Positions 1-7,635 are shown, counted from the stretch's first letter. The stretch is DNA of 64,000 bases from Priestia abyssalis (GCF_002019595.1 NZ_KV917369.1:468458-532457), one strand, 5' to 3'. Numbers and translations are program-made. Notes: a model not told the origin generated them from the letters alone.

Positions 1-2
1 CT

Positions 3-1214
3 CTTTTTCAATCAGATAGGCCAAGCTTAGATGGAGATTCAGAAGTACAAGACCCAATGAAATTAGCTATAAAGGAAGCATTAACAACAGTTGAAGAAGA
101 ATTAACCAAAATAAAAGAAACTGTTAAAAGAAAAGCATTAGAGGTTGCGGCTAACACAGTAGAAAAGTTGAAAGATATGGATGAAACATTGGCAAAGCAA
201 TTAACGCCACATTTCGCTGAAGAACCTAAGTGGGATAAAGTGTTTAAAATGTCATTAGATGGTGATAATGATATACCTATTAATAAAAGAGGAAGTGGCG
301 TAAGAAGGTTAATCTTGCTTAACTTTTTTAGGGCTGAAGCAGAACGAAAGTTATCGGAATCAGGAAGTAGGAGTGTGATATACGCTATTGAAGAACCCGA
401 AACTGCACAACATCCTAGCAATCAAATATTGTTAGCTGATGCCTTAAAAGCACTCTCTCAAAACGATAAGACACAAGTAATTTTAACAACACATGTTCCC
501 GGATTTGCTGGTTTACTTCCAACTGAATCCCTAAGATACATTAAAGAAGGTACATCAGGCAAAGAGGTTCAAAATGCTGCTGAAGGTGACTTTGTAATAA
601 ATGAAATTGCAGAGGCTTTAGGTGTTTTACCGCCACCAATTGATGAGAATGTAAAGGTAGCAGTTTTTGTAGAAGGCGTACATGATGTAGAATGTTTAAA
701 AACATTGAGTGAAATAATTAGTCGTCATAATCAAGCTGTTATTAGTTTAAGTGGGAGTAGTAAAATTTTGGTGTTACCTTCAGGTGGAAGTACATTAAAG
801 GGATGGGTAGAAAACCAATATTTGAAGGCATTGGGTATACCTGAAGTTCATATCTATGACCGTGATGAGAAGATACCACCAAAATATCAAAAGTGGTGTG
901 ATAAGATTAATGCACGTGGAGATGGTTCAGTGGCATTCATCACTCAAAAGAGAGAAATGGAAAATTATATACATCCTGCGGCGATTAAAGCAGTATTGGA
1001 TGTTGATATTGTTTTTACACCAGAATGTGATGTACCAAAGTTAATTTCATCATTGATAGAACCTAATGAAGGTACAATAAAGAAACTACTGAATAATGAA
1101 GTAGTTAAATTAATGACGTATGAACAAATTTGTGAAATGGATGGTCAAAAAGAAATTGAACATTGGTTAGAAACAATTTCAAATTTCTGTCTAGAATCAG
1201 TATCAAATTCATAG
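3..1214 (+). CDS. OLD-family ATP-dependent endonuclease, C-terminal part (5' end outside window)
   Basis: The reading frame is open from the window edge, so the N-terminal part of the ATPase, including Walker A, is missing. Seen from the first in-window ATG (57): a signature-like segment RGSGVRRLIL (about residue 79), a Walker B segment YAIEEPETAQHP (about 106), the H-loop TTHVPG (about 145), then a TOPRIM-type domain with EGVHD (about 206) and IYDRDEK (about 267). ABC-type ATPase plus TOPRIM is the architecture of OLD nucleases and of Gabija GajA, used in phage defence and DNA processing. No UvrD-like GajB partner follows, so Gabija is unlikely unless the gene order is unusual; a class 1 OLD or another OLD-based defence gene fits better. 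A TIR gene lies about 600 bp downstream, which supports a defence island. The family call is firm; the system is not. Confidence 0.8.
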   Translation, partial: LFQSDRPSLDGDSEVQDPMKLAIKEALTTVEEELTKIKETVKRKALEVAANTVEKLKDMDETLAKQLTPHFAEEPKWDKVFKMSLDGDNDIPINKRGSGVRRLILLNFFRAEAERKLSESGSRSVIYAIEEPETAQHPSNQILLADALKALSQNDKTQVILTTHVPGFAGLLPTESLRYIKEGTSGKEVQNAAEGDFVINEIAEALGVLPPPIDENVKVAVFVEGVHDVECLKTLSEIISRHNQAVISLSGSSKILVLPSGGSTLKGWVENQYLKALGIPEVHIYDRDEKIPPKYQKWCDKINARGDGSVAFITQKREMENYIHPAAIKAVLDVDIVFTPECDVPKLISSLIEPNEGTIKKLLNNEVVKLMTYEQICEMDGQKEIEHWLETISNFCLESVSNS

Positions 1215-1225
1215 AAAATATAAAA

Positions 1226-1266
1226 CCCCTTGTTAATCATTCCAGTAACGGAACAAAAGCAAGGGG
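1226..1266 (+). terminator. Weak hairpin after the OLD gene
   Basis: CCCCTTG at 1226-1232 pairs with CAAGGGG at 1260-1266, with a smaller inner pairing TTCC/GGAA. No strong T-run follows, so termination is uncertain. The hairpin abuts the degenerate frame described next. Confidence 0.35.
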
Positions 1267-1555
1267 TATTGCTTTATACAATTTATTAAGTTTAGATGCT
1301 TCCTTTATCAGTGAACGAGTACAAGCCCAATTTACTAACCTTGTGAAATGTTATTACAACGATACTTTTATGACGTTTGTATGAAGAGATTTAGGGTTAG
1401 ATGTTGGAGAGACTTATTTAATGCTTTATGGGAAGGTGAATAAAGGTTTAGTTCATATTGCTGCTGATATTTGTTCTCTCCGTCTTTTGGTATCAAGTAA
1501 GGAGGCAGTCATTCTTACCATGAAGAAGTTGAATTTTAGAGGTATAAGGATATAA
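1260..1555 (+). pseudogene. Degenerate coding remnant with an in-frame TGA, family unknown
   Basis: One frame reads protein-like across the interval between the OLD and TIR genes. It runs GIALYNLLSLDASF... to FMTFV, then TGA at 1382-1384, then RDLGLDVGETYLML... in the same frame to a TAA at 1553. A single CGA-to-TGA change would explain the stop. No clear start codon or ribosome binding site is visible at the front, so this is probably a 5'-truncated, nonsense-mutated gene. I do not recognise the family. From 1556 to about 1800 I see only AT-rich sequence, probably holding the promoter of the TIR gene. Confidence 0.4.
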
Positions 1556-1821
1556 GAATTAATTATTCCCCCCTAACATTTATGAGTATCCGAATGGTTT
1601 TAAGTGCAATTTATTTTATAACGACGTAATCAAAAATGTTTACTTTCTTCCAGTAAGGTATTTATGACTATAGTTGGATACTTCTTTTTTGTTGAATTTA
1701 AAAGTATGGTTGACTTAAAATTAGGACAGGATTTAGGGAGTGAAGAACGATATATAGGGTTTTGGTATATATAAAAGTAGAATAAAGACCTAAAACCTTT
1801 GAATGATAGGGGGACTATAGT

Positions 1822-2382
1822 ATGCCGTTAATTACAGAACAACGCATTAGGCAATTAGGAAAAATAGAACTGGCACAAAAAGGCTTTTTTACAAAAAAAA
1901 GTGAGATTCTATCAGAACAAGCAAAATTTAATATGTTTGATATCTTTCTTTCCCATGCATATATGGATAGGGAATTAATCTTAGGCTTAAGAACATTTTT
2001 TATCTCGTTGGGGTATAAGGTGTATATTGACTGGATAGACGATGAAGAACTTGACAGATCAGATGTTACCAAGGAAACTGCAAACAAGTTAAAAGGACGA
2101 ATGGGCCAAAGCAAATGTTTATTATATGCAATAACTGAAAACTATGTTAATTCTAAATGGATGCCGTGGGAATTAGGTTACTTTGATGGAAGAGAAGGAA
2201 AGGTTGCTGTTTTACCATTAGTAAAAAGTGGAACGGAATATGAATACAAAGGTACTGAATATGTAGGTTTGTATCCTTATGTTAAAGATATAGGTAGCAC
2301 TAGTGCCAGTCTATATGTATATGATGATAAGGGTAACTACGTTAGTTTACATAGCTGGATGGATGGTGCTACTCTAGGTTAA
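1822..2382 (+). CDS. TIR-domain protein, putative NADase of a two-gene defence system
   Basis: 186 aa. The TIR fold starts at about residue 38 (MFDIFLSHAYMDRE). It continues with YKVYIDWIDDEELDR (about 66-79), a helix ending in SKCLLYAITENY, and WMPWELGYFDG, whose Glu117 sits where TIR NADases carry their catalytic glutamate. The 35-residue N-terminal extension is basic and helical. The start is ATG behind GGGGG at about 1810. The next gene begins only about 23 bp downstream and encodes a small membrane protein, so the pair is probably one operon. Bacterial TIR enzymes in Thoeris, CBASS and related systems cleave NAD or make cyclic or conjugated ADP-ribose signals. No ThsA-type SIR2 or macro-domain effector is visible here. 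Enzyme activity is inferred from the motif only. Confidence 0.8.
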   Translation: MPLITEQRIRQLGKIELAQKGFFTKKSEILSEQAKFNMFDIFLSHAYMDRELILGLRTFFISLGYKVYIDWIDDEELDRSDVTKETANKLKGRMGQSKCLLYAITENYVNSKWMPWELGYFDGREGKVAVLPLVKSGTEYEYKGTEYVGLYPYVKDIGSTSASLYVYDDKGNYVSLHSWMDGATLG

Positions 2383-2405
2383 ACCATGATTTGGAGGGAG
2401 AGAAC

Positions 2406-2816
2406 TTGAACGAAAATAAAATTAAACATCTTGAATTTATTCAGAATGTTATAACACGAATGGCCCAAAATTCTTTTTTACTAAAAGGATGGTCTGTAAC
2501 TATTATTGTTGGTATCTTTGCCTTTGCAAATACAAAAGAGATGGATGCTAAATATTTATTAATTGCCTATATTCCAGTTGTCTGTTTCTGGTTTTTGGAT
2601 GGTTTTTTTCTACATCAAGAAAGATTATTTAGAAAGCTGTATGACGATGTAAGATGCAAAGAAGAAGCTAATATTGATTATTCGATGAATACTTCACCTT
2701 ATATAAATGATGTTAGTTCATGGGTTGGTGTTTGTTTTTCAACAACACTACTATTTTTTTATATTCCACTTATCATAGTTATCCTTATTGCAATATTGGT
2801 TTTACCTAATTTGTAG
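2406..2816 (+). CDS. Small three-helix membrane protein paired with the TIR gene
   Basis: 136 aa. The TTG start at 2406 is chosen because GGAGGGAG lies six bases upstream; an in-frame TTG at 2391 would sit before that ribosome binding site. A charged N-terminal helix (KIKHLEFIQNVITRM) leads to a first membrane segment (GWSVTIIVGIFAFA), a second (YLLIAYIPVVCFWFLDGFFL), a basic amphipathic stretch (HQERLFRKLYDDVR), and a long C-terminal hydrophobic segment (about residues 104-134). I recall similar proteins beside TIR genes in other bacteria but know no characterised function. The likely role is a membrane effector or anchor acting with the TIR protein. It lacks a recognisable nucleotide-binding domain, so how it would be activated is unclear. 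Confidence 0.6.
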   Translation: MNENKIKHLEFIQNVITRMAQNSFLLKGWSVTIIVGIFAFANTKEMDAKYLLIAYIPVVCFWFLDGFFLHQERLFRKLYDDVRCKEEANIDYSMNTSPYINDVSSWVGVCFSTTLLFFYIPLIIVILIAILVLPNL

Positions 2817-2847
2817 AAACATGTGAAAATAAGTATACGATGCTAAT

Positions 2848-2934
2848 GTGCAGTTTTTAAGTAATTTGTACAGTTGGATTCTTGTGGGTGTTGCAGTTGT
2901 GTTAGTTAGAACATTAGTTAAAGCTAAAAAGTAA
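2848..2934 (+). CDS. Possible 28-residue hydrophobic peptide
   Basis: A GTG-started frame encodes a short membrane-spanning peptide (MQFLSNLYSWILVGVAVVLV followed by RTLVKAKK). One hydrophobic helix and a basic tail resemble small toxin or holin-like peptides, but no convincing ribosome binding site is visible. It may be a remnant. Confidence 0.25.
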   Translation: MQFLSNLYSWILVGVAVVLVRTLVKAKK

Positions 2935-3077
2935 GTGGGGGAGTCAGTTTCGTTAGCTAGTTGGAAATAAATTATAAAGATTTAGTTAACTTCATGCGGT
3001 TTGTCTTATTGTAAAAGGAACTTTTTGTTATGATATATGTGATTACTTTTCTTTCTAACCGAGTACTTGAACAAAAA

Positions 3078-3111
3078 GGCTGACTATCATGGGGGATAGT
3101 TGGCTTTTTTG
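3078..3111 (+). terminator. Rho-independent terminator
   Basis: GGCTGACTATC (3078-3088) pairs with GATAGTTGGC (3095-3104) allowing G-T pairs, followed directly by TTTTTT. It closes the defence gene block on the plus strand. Confidence 0.8.
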
Positions 3112-3182
3112 TTTTTAATAAATCCAAAAAGCTGTCATAATGGTACTCTAAACTGTAAAATAAGGTGGTGAGGGGGTTTATC

Positions 3183-3389
3183 ATGACTCAAAGAATTAAT
3201 CCTAAAATTGACGATGATATGTATTTGTTGAAACAGAGTGATCTACCAGAGGACTTACGTGATTTACTAAATCAAGCACACAAATTCTACTTTGAAAATG
3301 ACGAAAAACAAGCAAGACGATTAATTATAAAAATTAAAGAAGAATGTTTGCGAAAGGGAATTAGAATATATCGGGAGGATTTTTCTTAA
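3183..3389 (+). CDS. Small hypothetical protein
   Basis: 68 aa starting MTQRINPKIDDDMY. ATG 3183 is preferred over the upstream in-frame GTG at 3165 because the purine-rich ribosome binding site (GGTGGTGAGGGGG) lies between them. The sequence is charged and helical, with no membrane segment and no family I recognise. It stands alone, with a terminator on each side, and points toward the minus-strand cluster that follows. Confidence 0.6.
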   Translation: MTQRINPKIDDDMYLLKQSDLPEDLRDLLNQAHKFYFENDEKQARRLIIKIKEECLRKGIRIYREDFS

Positions 3390-3396
3390 AAAGAAA

Positions 3397-3435
3397 GCCT
3401 ACCAGCTATTAGGCCAGTAGGCTACAAGTCTTTTT
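3397..3435. terminator. Bidirectional terminator between convergent genes
   Basis: GCCTAC (3397-3402) pairs with GTAGGC (3417-3422), with flanking A- and T-rich tracts on both sides. It serves the small gene on the plus strand and overlaps the stop of the minus-strand operon. Confidence 0.65.
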
Positions 3436-4081
3436 TATTAGCGAACTTCTTTAAGTATTCCAATTCATCCGGCTTGTATGTTCCGGCCACCAGTCGCTTA
3501 ATTTCATCTAGGGATAGCTGAAGATAGACGTTATTAAATCTGTCCTTATGATTCGGTATAGGTGCAGTCTTTACGTCCAAATTGGTGTATACACCGTTTC
3601 TACGTCCAGCATTGTATTGTATCTGCTGTAACATCACATCAACATCTTTGAGTTCTCGAAGGGCTTCACCTTCTTTAATCATCGCTTGGACATATTCATA
3701 TTTAACGTTCATAAGACGGCTGTAACATTTTTGTTCTTGCAACTGGTATTCATCACGAAATAAGCTTTCTAACTTCGTTGCTTCATCTGCAGCTGTCACT
3801 TTATAACGCTGAAGCACGTTTTGAAGGACGATGATTTCCTCTTGAAGTTGCTGATATTCCTTTTCTACCTTCTCCAATGATTTACGCAGTTTATTTTCAT
3901 GACTACTGTCACCAGTCATCACCCTACGTTCTACAGCTTCAGGCAACTCCTTGCCTTTGATATATTCAATCTCCATTTTCAACGTTTTAACACGTTCAGT
4001 TCCGGCAGTGATCCGTTCCTGAATTTCATTCACTTTGTCGGTATATTCAGCCATGAACTTTAAAACCTTATCTTTAATCAT
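3422..4081 (-). CDS. Coiled-coil hypothetical protein of the mobile island
   Basis: 219 aa from ATG 4081, chosen because GGAG lies eight bases upstream; an in-frame GTG at 4090 overlaps that site. Residues about 15-150 are almost all Glu/Lys/Leu heptads, predicted coiled coil; the C-terminal part (QLSLDEIKRLVAGTYKPDELEYLKKF) may be a small helical domain. It is the last gene of a tight four-gene minus-strand group (4996 to 3422), with gaps of a few bases or overlaps. I do not recognise the family. Coiled-coil proteins of this size occur on phages and integrative elements as structural or assembly proteins, but nothing here proves a role. Confidence 0.6.
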   Translation of the reverse strand: MIKDKVLKFMAEYTDKVNEIQERITAGTERVKTLKMEIEYIKGKELPEAVERRVMTGDSSHENKLRKSLEKVEKEYQQLQEEIIVLQNVLQRYKVTAADEATKLESLFRDEYQLQEQKCYSRLMNVKYEYVQAMIKEGEALRELKDVDVMLQQIQYNAGRRNGVYTNLDVKTAPIPNHKDRFNNVYLQLSLDEIKRLVAGTYKPDELEYLKKFANKKDL

Positions 4082-4092
4082 GTTAGTCACTC

Positions 4093-4323
4093 CTATTCTT
4101 CAATGACGATTAAATCAGGATAAAGCAGTTGTAATGTATAAACATCTTCTCGTTTAACATTTTTAACGATACCATCAACGAATTTATATCCGCAACGGTG
4201 GCCGTTGAATTTTGTGGCAATCGTCTTATTTCCGTTTACTCGAATGGCAGACGGGAGTTGTACCGTCACGTGTTTTTGTTTCTGATAATACTCTTTGACG
4301 TACTCTAATCTTTCTTTACTCAT
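4093..4323 (-). CDS. Small basic hypothetical protein
   Basis: 76 aa from ATG 4323 (MSKERLEYVKEYYQ), eight bases after GGGAG. Its start overlaps the end of the upstream gene by a few bases, which suggests translational coupling. The middle (VNGNKTIATKFNGHRCGYKF) looks like a small beta-rich domain. Family not recognised. Confidence 0.55.
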   Translation of the reverse strand: MSKERLEYVKEYYQKQKHVTVQLPSAIRVNGNKTIATKFNGHRCGYKFVDGIVKNVKREDVYTLQLLYPDLIVIEE

Positions 4324-4738
4324 TGTCATCACTCCCTAAAGTAAAAACTTGAAATTCTTCTACGTAGTATCTTCCGTCTCTGTCCGCATAACCTTTGATA
4401 CTGCGGTATATCGTTCTGTGTAAGGCCGGAAAATAAAGTTTCCTTTCAATCAATATCCGTGCTATACGGTTGTATTTACGTTTGTCATCCGCTTGTTTTA
4501 AGCTGGTTAAGTTAACGACAGCTTTGCTTTTATGTTTGTTTAGAAGGCTGGTAAACACGTTATGAATGTGGGGGTTCAAATTTTGAAGTGAATCGTGGCC
4601 AAAGTTAAGTTGGAACTGATCCAACTGCTTCACCAGTAAATCAATCTTTAAGTTTCTTTCTTCAGTACTGATATCTCCAACGTTCCACTCGCTTGAAATA
4701 TCCGTCAGTTCTTGGATTAACTCATCTATCAGAATCAA
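4316..4738 (-). CDS. Hypothetical protein of the mobile-island operon
   Basis: 140 aa, TTG start at 4738 behind AAAGGGGTGAAAATAA. Helical acidic N-terminus, then a basic region (KQADDKRKYNRIARILIERK) that could contact nucleic acid. It lies six bases after the HTH gene and overlaps the next gene, so the group is one transcript. I cannot assign a family. Confidence 0.55.
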   Translation of the reverse strand: MILIDELIQELTDISSEWNVGDISTEERNLKIDLLVKQLDQFQLNFGHDSLQNLNPHIHNVFTSLLNKHKSKAVVNLTSLKQADDKRKYNRIARILIERKLYFPALHRTIYRSIKGYADRDGRYYVEEFQVFTLGSDDNE

Positions 4739-4744
4739 TTATTT

Positions 4745-4996
4745 TCACCCCTTTTTATGCAACAAATGATGTATTAAAAACAGTTCTAAATCTTCCATTC
4801 CGTAGCTTTTAAACAATTCATATATAAGCTGACGTTGATAGTCCTTAAAGGCATCATGTTTCATCAGATAGACGATATTCTGTTTGCTGCAGTGAAACTT
4901 AAATGCCAGGGCAGAGTACTGAATATCATAGATTTTCAATAGGGCCGAGATAGTCGGGCTGTCTAGCAGTTCCAACACATCTTTTTGGTTATTCAT
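4745..4996 (-). CDS. Small helix-turn-helix-like protein
   Basis: 83 aa, ATG start behind GGGGTGATTTAACG. The central segment YSALAFKFHCSKQNIVYLMK reads as a Cro/XRE-like helix-turn-helix, and the C-terminus is leucine-rich and helical. First gene of the four-gene group. It follows a minus-strand terminator (5040-5075), so it either has its own promoter or depends on read-through from the sigma-factor gene. Likely a DNA-binding regulator of the island; inferred only. Confidence 0.5.
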   Translation of the reverse strand: MNNQKDVLELLDSPTISALLKIYDIQYSALAFKFHCSKQNIVYLMKHDAFKDYQRQLIYELFKSYGMEDLELFLIHHLLHKKG

Positions 4997-5039
4997 CGTT
5001 AAATCACCCCAGTTTCATCCGGCCACAGCCGACTAAATA

Positions 5040-5075
5040 AAAAATAAAACGGCAACAGGGGAAAGCCTGTTGCCG
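5040..5075 (-). terminator. Rho-independent terminator between the sigma-factor gene and the downstream operon
   Basis: CGGCAACAGG (5050-5059) and CCTGTTGCCG (5066-5075) form a perfect 10-bp stem. On the minus strand it is followed by TTTTATTTTTTATTT. It should end the transcript that starts upstream of the sigma-like gene. Confidence 0.8.
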
Positions 5076-5226
5076 TTCACTTGAAAGCACCCGTAATCAT
5101 CTAAAGAATGGCTTTAAACAAAAAACTTACCTTAACTCTCTTTGCACGCACAAAGTCCGTAGCCGAATGAGATCGGCCTTGTCACCTTTAACCACGTTCA
5201 GGAAGCCGAAAATACTACAAGATTTT

Positions 5227-5973
5227 TCAGTGTTCACAAAACTGTAATAATTTAGATTGGATTCTTCCAACAATCCGTTTAGCTTGCTGGCGATATTTCA
5301 GACCTGTAGAAAGACATATATCATCAAGTGTTAATTTTTCGATATTGTCACTATTCAAGAAAAGGTTATACACTTTCATTTCTTCTTCATCTAGTGTTTT
5401 AACAGCTTGTTCTAAAGAGATACGCAAGATGATGCTGTTTTCTAAGTCAAACGCATCTTTTTCTTCACTATAAGAGTTTAAGATGGTAGCACGATGAAAT
5501 TCGGTGTTAGTGTGACTATTTCTATCCTTGGTTAATCCTTCATTACGAAGTAAATCAATACAAGCGTTTCTAGTATTAAGTTTTAGCCGTTGATACAAGA
5601 AATACTTATCCTTATAGCTGTAGTTAATAATAGTTTGCCAAGCTTTTTCATAAGCAACAGATATGAAGTCATCCTTTGAAATCCGAGTACTATACTTTTT
5701 GGGATTGTAAAATACGTATGATAAGATTTGAATCAATTCTTTTATGATTTCAGGCTTATTCGTTTCATCCTCACTTTTACAGGCGTTGGGTTCAAATAAA
5801 TCATCAATAGGAATCTTCTTAGTGTAGTAGTCAATATATAGATATTCCAAAGAGATGATTTTATCCCTATCCTTACTACACCTGATTTTCTTTAATTTTT
5901 GGTTATAAACCATCTGTACATAATCATTGAATGTTACCCTCTTTATCAGTTTACTGTTTTCCGTTTTTATCAA
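5227..5973 (-). CDS. Divergent sigma-70-like factor of the mobile island
   Basis: 248 aa, TTG start at 5973. A segment like sigma region 2 (DDFISVAYEKAWQTIINYSY, then LKLNTRNACIDLLRNEG) lies at about residues 100-150. A region-4-like helix-turn-helix (LEQAVKTLDEEEMKVYNLFL, then LTLDDICLSTGLKYRQQAKR) lies at about 185-240. The long N-terminus (1-90) has no match I know. Phages and integrative elements often carry such factors to transcribe late or transfer genes. No anti-sigma gene is visible next to it. A hairpin terminator follows about 150 bp downstream. It could recognise promoters in the 5974-6483 intergenic stretch or in front of the 4996 operon. Confidence 0.65.
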   Translation of the reverse strand: MIKTENSKLIKRVTFNDYVQMVYNQKLKKIRCSKDRDKIISLEYLYIDYYTKKIPIDDLFEPNACKSEDETNKPEIIKELIQILSYVFYNPKKYSTRISKDDFISVAYEKAWQTIINYSYKDKYFLYQRLKLNTRNACIDLLRNEGLTKDRNSHTNTEFHRATILNSYSEEKDAFDLENSIILRISLEQAVKTLDEEEMKVYNLFLNSDNIEKLTLDDICLSTGLKYRQQAKRIVGRIQSKLLQFCEH

Positions 5974-6461
5974 TTTCTTTCACCATCCGTTATTTTTTTC
6001 AGGAATCTTGTTACAAATGGTGTATAGTTGTCGTTTATAAATACGAGTGTTCATTAAGGAACACACTATATACACTCACATAAATAACGGGATAACTATG
6101 ACAAACAGACATTAAAGAAAACAATATAAAGTCATAAATAATGAGATATGCTTGCTTTTCAGGTGTAGTAAAGAAAGTTGAAAAGGGCGGTAAAGAATTT
6201 TAACTGTATCAGTACTAATGTCAGTACTAGCTTTAGTATCAGTATCAGTATCAGTATCAGTATCAGTATCAGACATAGTTTCCCTTTGTCGGCATTAAAC
6301 AGTGGGTAGCTGGTGTAATACAAGAAAGGGCAGGAAAATGTCAGGATACAAAAAATCTTTTTACACTAAAATGCAGTAGTATCAATACTTCAAGCAATTG
6401 GATAATGTCATGAAGTGGGCAGAAGATGACTTCATTACCAGGGGCCACGGATTTTAACAAA
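5974..6461. other. Intergenic stretch with a dyad and a hexamer repeat
   Basis: No gene is visible over nearly 500 bp between two minus-strand genes. It contains a small dyad, GTGTTC-N6-GAACAC (6047-6064), a plausible repressor operator about 75 bp upstream of the sigma-factor gene. It also contains six copies of AGTATC in tandem (6235-6270), flanked by imperfect relatives (AGTACT, TTAGTATC). The rest is AT-rich. Confidence 0.6.
6235..6270. repeat. Tandem hexamer (AGTATC)6
   Basis: Six perfect head-to-tail copies of AGTATC, preceded by degenerate copies (ATCAGTACTAATGTCAGTAC). The tract is noncoding and could expand or contract by slippage. Confidence 0.9.
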
Positions 6462-6494
6462 ATAAAAAAGAGGTTAACCGCTATCAGTTAACCC
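6462..6494 (-). terminator. Terminator overlapping the resolvase stop codon
   Basis: GGTTAAC (6472-6478) pairs with GTTAACC (6487-6493). On the minus strand the stem is followed by TCTTTTTTATTTT. The stop codon lies inside the loop and arm. Confidence 0.75.
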
Positions 6495-7062
6495 CTTGTA
6501 CCTTCTTTTTAGCCCTAATCAGGGTACTTTTCGATATTCCTGTAATTTCCTCAACTTGTTTGTATGAATGAGTTTCTAACAGTTCCAAAGCGTGATCTAT
6601 CTGCTTCTTACTGTACTTGTTAGGTCTGCCTTCTCTAAAATCCTCACGTTGCTTAGCAATGGCTTTTCCTGCTTGGGTACGTTCTACAATCATATTCCTT
6701 TCATATTCAGCAAAAGCAAAAAATACTTGTCTCATTAGTTTGTTGTTGGAAGTATTGTCTAAAATTATTCCCATATTGTCTATGATGACTTTAACACCTC
6801 TATCAATCAATTCAGAAACGATTTTCTCACCTTCAATAAGTGTTCTAGCGAAGCGGTCAAGTTTAGTAACAATCAGCGTGTCGCCAGCTTGGAGTTTTGC
6901 AACTAATTCATTAAATGCTGGTCTGTCCATAGTTTTCCCTGTGAAGGCTTCCTGTACTATCTCATTACAGTTATAGCCTTCCAAAATTCGTAGCTGGTCT
7001 TTTAAGCTGTTACCGTCCTTAGCCTGTCCGTATGTACTTACCCTTGCGTATCCATAAATCAT
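6484..7062 (-). CDS. Serine resolvase/invertase-type recombinase
   Basis: 192 aa, close to the usual size of Tn3/Hin-type resolvases. The catalytic domain begins [10 protein letters not shown] with nucleophile Ser9, and continues with KLDRFAR and the dimer helix ([19 protein letters not shown]). Residues about 145-190 form the DNA-binding helix-turn-helix ([20 protein letters not shown]). Start ATG behind AAGGTGG. A strong dyad directly upstream (7136-7165) plus a further half-site (7091-7101) fit a res site that also holds the promoter, so the enzyme probably represses itself while resolving cointegrates or multimers of the element. It is too short to be a large serine integrase. Confidence 0.88.
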   Translation of the reverse strand: MIYGYARVSTYGQAKDGNSLKDQLRILEGYNCNEIVQEAFTGKTMDRPAFNELVAKLQAGDTLIVTKLDRFARTLIEGEKIVSELIDRGVKVIIDNMGIILDNTSNNKLMRQVFFAFAEYERNMIVERTQAGKAIAKQREDFREGRPNKYSKKQIDHALELLETHSYKQVEEITGISKSTLIRAKKKVQGVN

Positions 7063-7090
7063 TGTTTTTCCACCTTCACTTTTGAATATG

Positions 7091-7165
7091 AGTTATGACA
7101 CCAATTGATACCTTGATAATACTGGACTTTAAAAACAGTGTCAATACTTTTAAGTTATGACACTG
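7091..7165. other. Candidate res recombination site of the serine resolvase
   Basis: A 30-bp dyad at 7136-7165 has arms CAGTGTCA and TGACACTG, with further symmetric ACTT/AAGT positions inside. A separate copy of the half-site, AGTTATGACAC, lies at 7091-7101. Position, spacing and repeated half-sites next to a resolvase start are typical of multi-subsite res loci. The 30-bp dyad would be the crossover or a binding subsite. Confidence 0.65.
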
Positions 7166-7347
7166 ATAAAGGCAAGGATAACAGATGATGGGTAGAGAAT
7201 TTTTGAATATTAATAATCAAAATGATAAGGAGGATATGGAAGCCCCCCCATACGGGGGATACCTCCCCTGTGGATTCGCCAAAAGGGCTGAAAACAAATT
7301 TCATATCAAAATTGTAATCTCGGCCATGGCCAGAAAAAGATAATCTG

Positions 7348-7536
7348 TTGTTAGTTCCGGCTACTTATTTATTTTTTAATTTTTTTAGGTGTTACCATAT
7401 CTTCGTAAAAATAATCTATAAGCTTGGAAATTCAGATGTAACTGAAATTAATGCAGAAACAATTTTTATCAGAGATAATAAACTAGTGCTACGTCTTGCT
7501 GATAAATATGAAAAAGTAAGAAGAAACGCTGATTAA
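7348..7536 (+). CDS. Possible small protein of the mobile island
   Basis: Up to 62 aa; the true start is unclear. The C-terminal half (VTEINAETIFIRDNKLVLRL then ADKYEKVRRN) looks like genuine protein, whereas the N-terminus is hydrophobic and may not be translated. No good ribosome binding site is visible. A short hairpin with a T-run (7526-7551) follows directly, which supports an expressed gene ending here. Family unknown. Confidence 0.4.
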   Translation: MLVPATYLFFNFFRCYHIFVKIIYKLGNSDVTEINAETIFIRDNKLVLRLADKYEKVRRNAD

Positions 7537-7551
7537 TTTCAGTGTTTTTTT
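7526..7551 (+). terminator. Terminator after the small gene
   Basis: ACGCTGA (7526-7532) pairs with TCAGTGT (7539-7545) through one G-T pair, followed by TTTTTTATTT. Confidence 0.6.
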
Positions 7552-7635
7552 ATTTACCCATTCCAGCTGCTGTCTGAAATTAAAAATTTACTCGTTACTT
7601 TTGTGTAAACACATTACATCAAAGGAGAGGTTAAA

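Noticed and set aside
1..1214. Gabija (GajA) assignment of the OLD protein
   Set aside because: The expected GajB helicase does not follow; only the ATPase-TOPRIM architecture is supported.
1822..2816. Thoeris assignment of the TIR pair
   Set aside because: The partner has no SIR2, SLOG, macro or caspase-like domain, so no known Thoeris type is satisfied.
6235..6270. CRISPR-like repeats
   Set aside because: The unit is only 6 bp with no spacers; it is a simple tandem repeat.
6484..7062. Resolvase as the integrase of the island
   Set aside because: At 192 aa it is a small resolvase/invertase; tRNA-targeted elements usually need a tyrosine integrase, which is not in the window.
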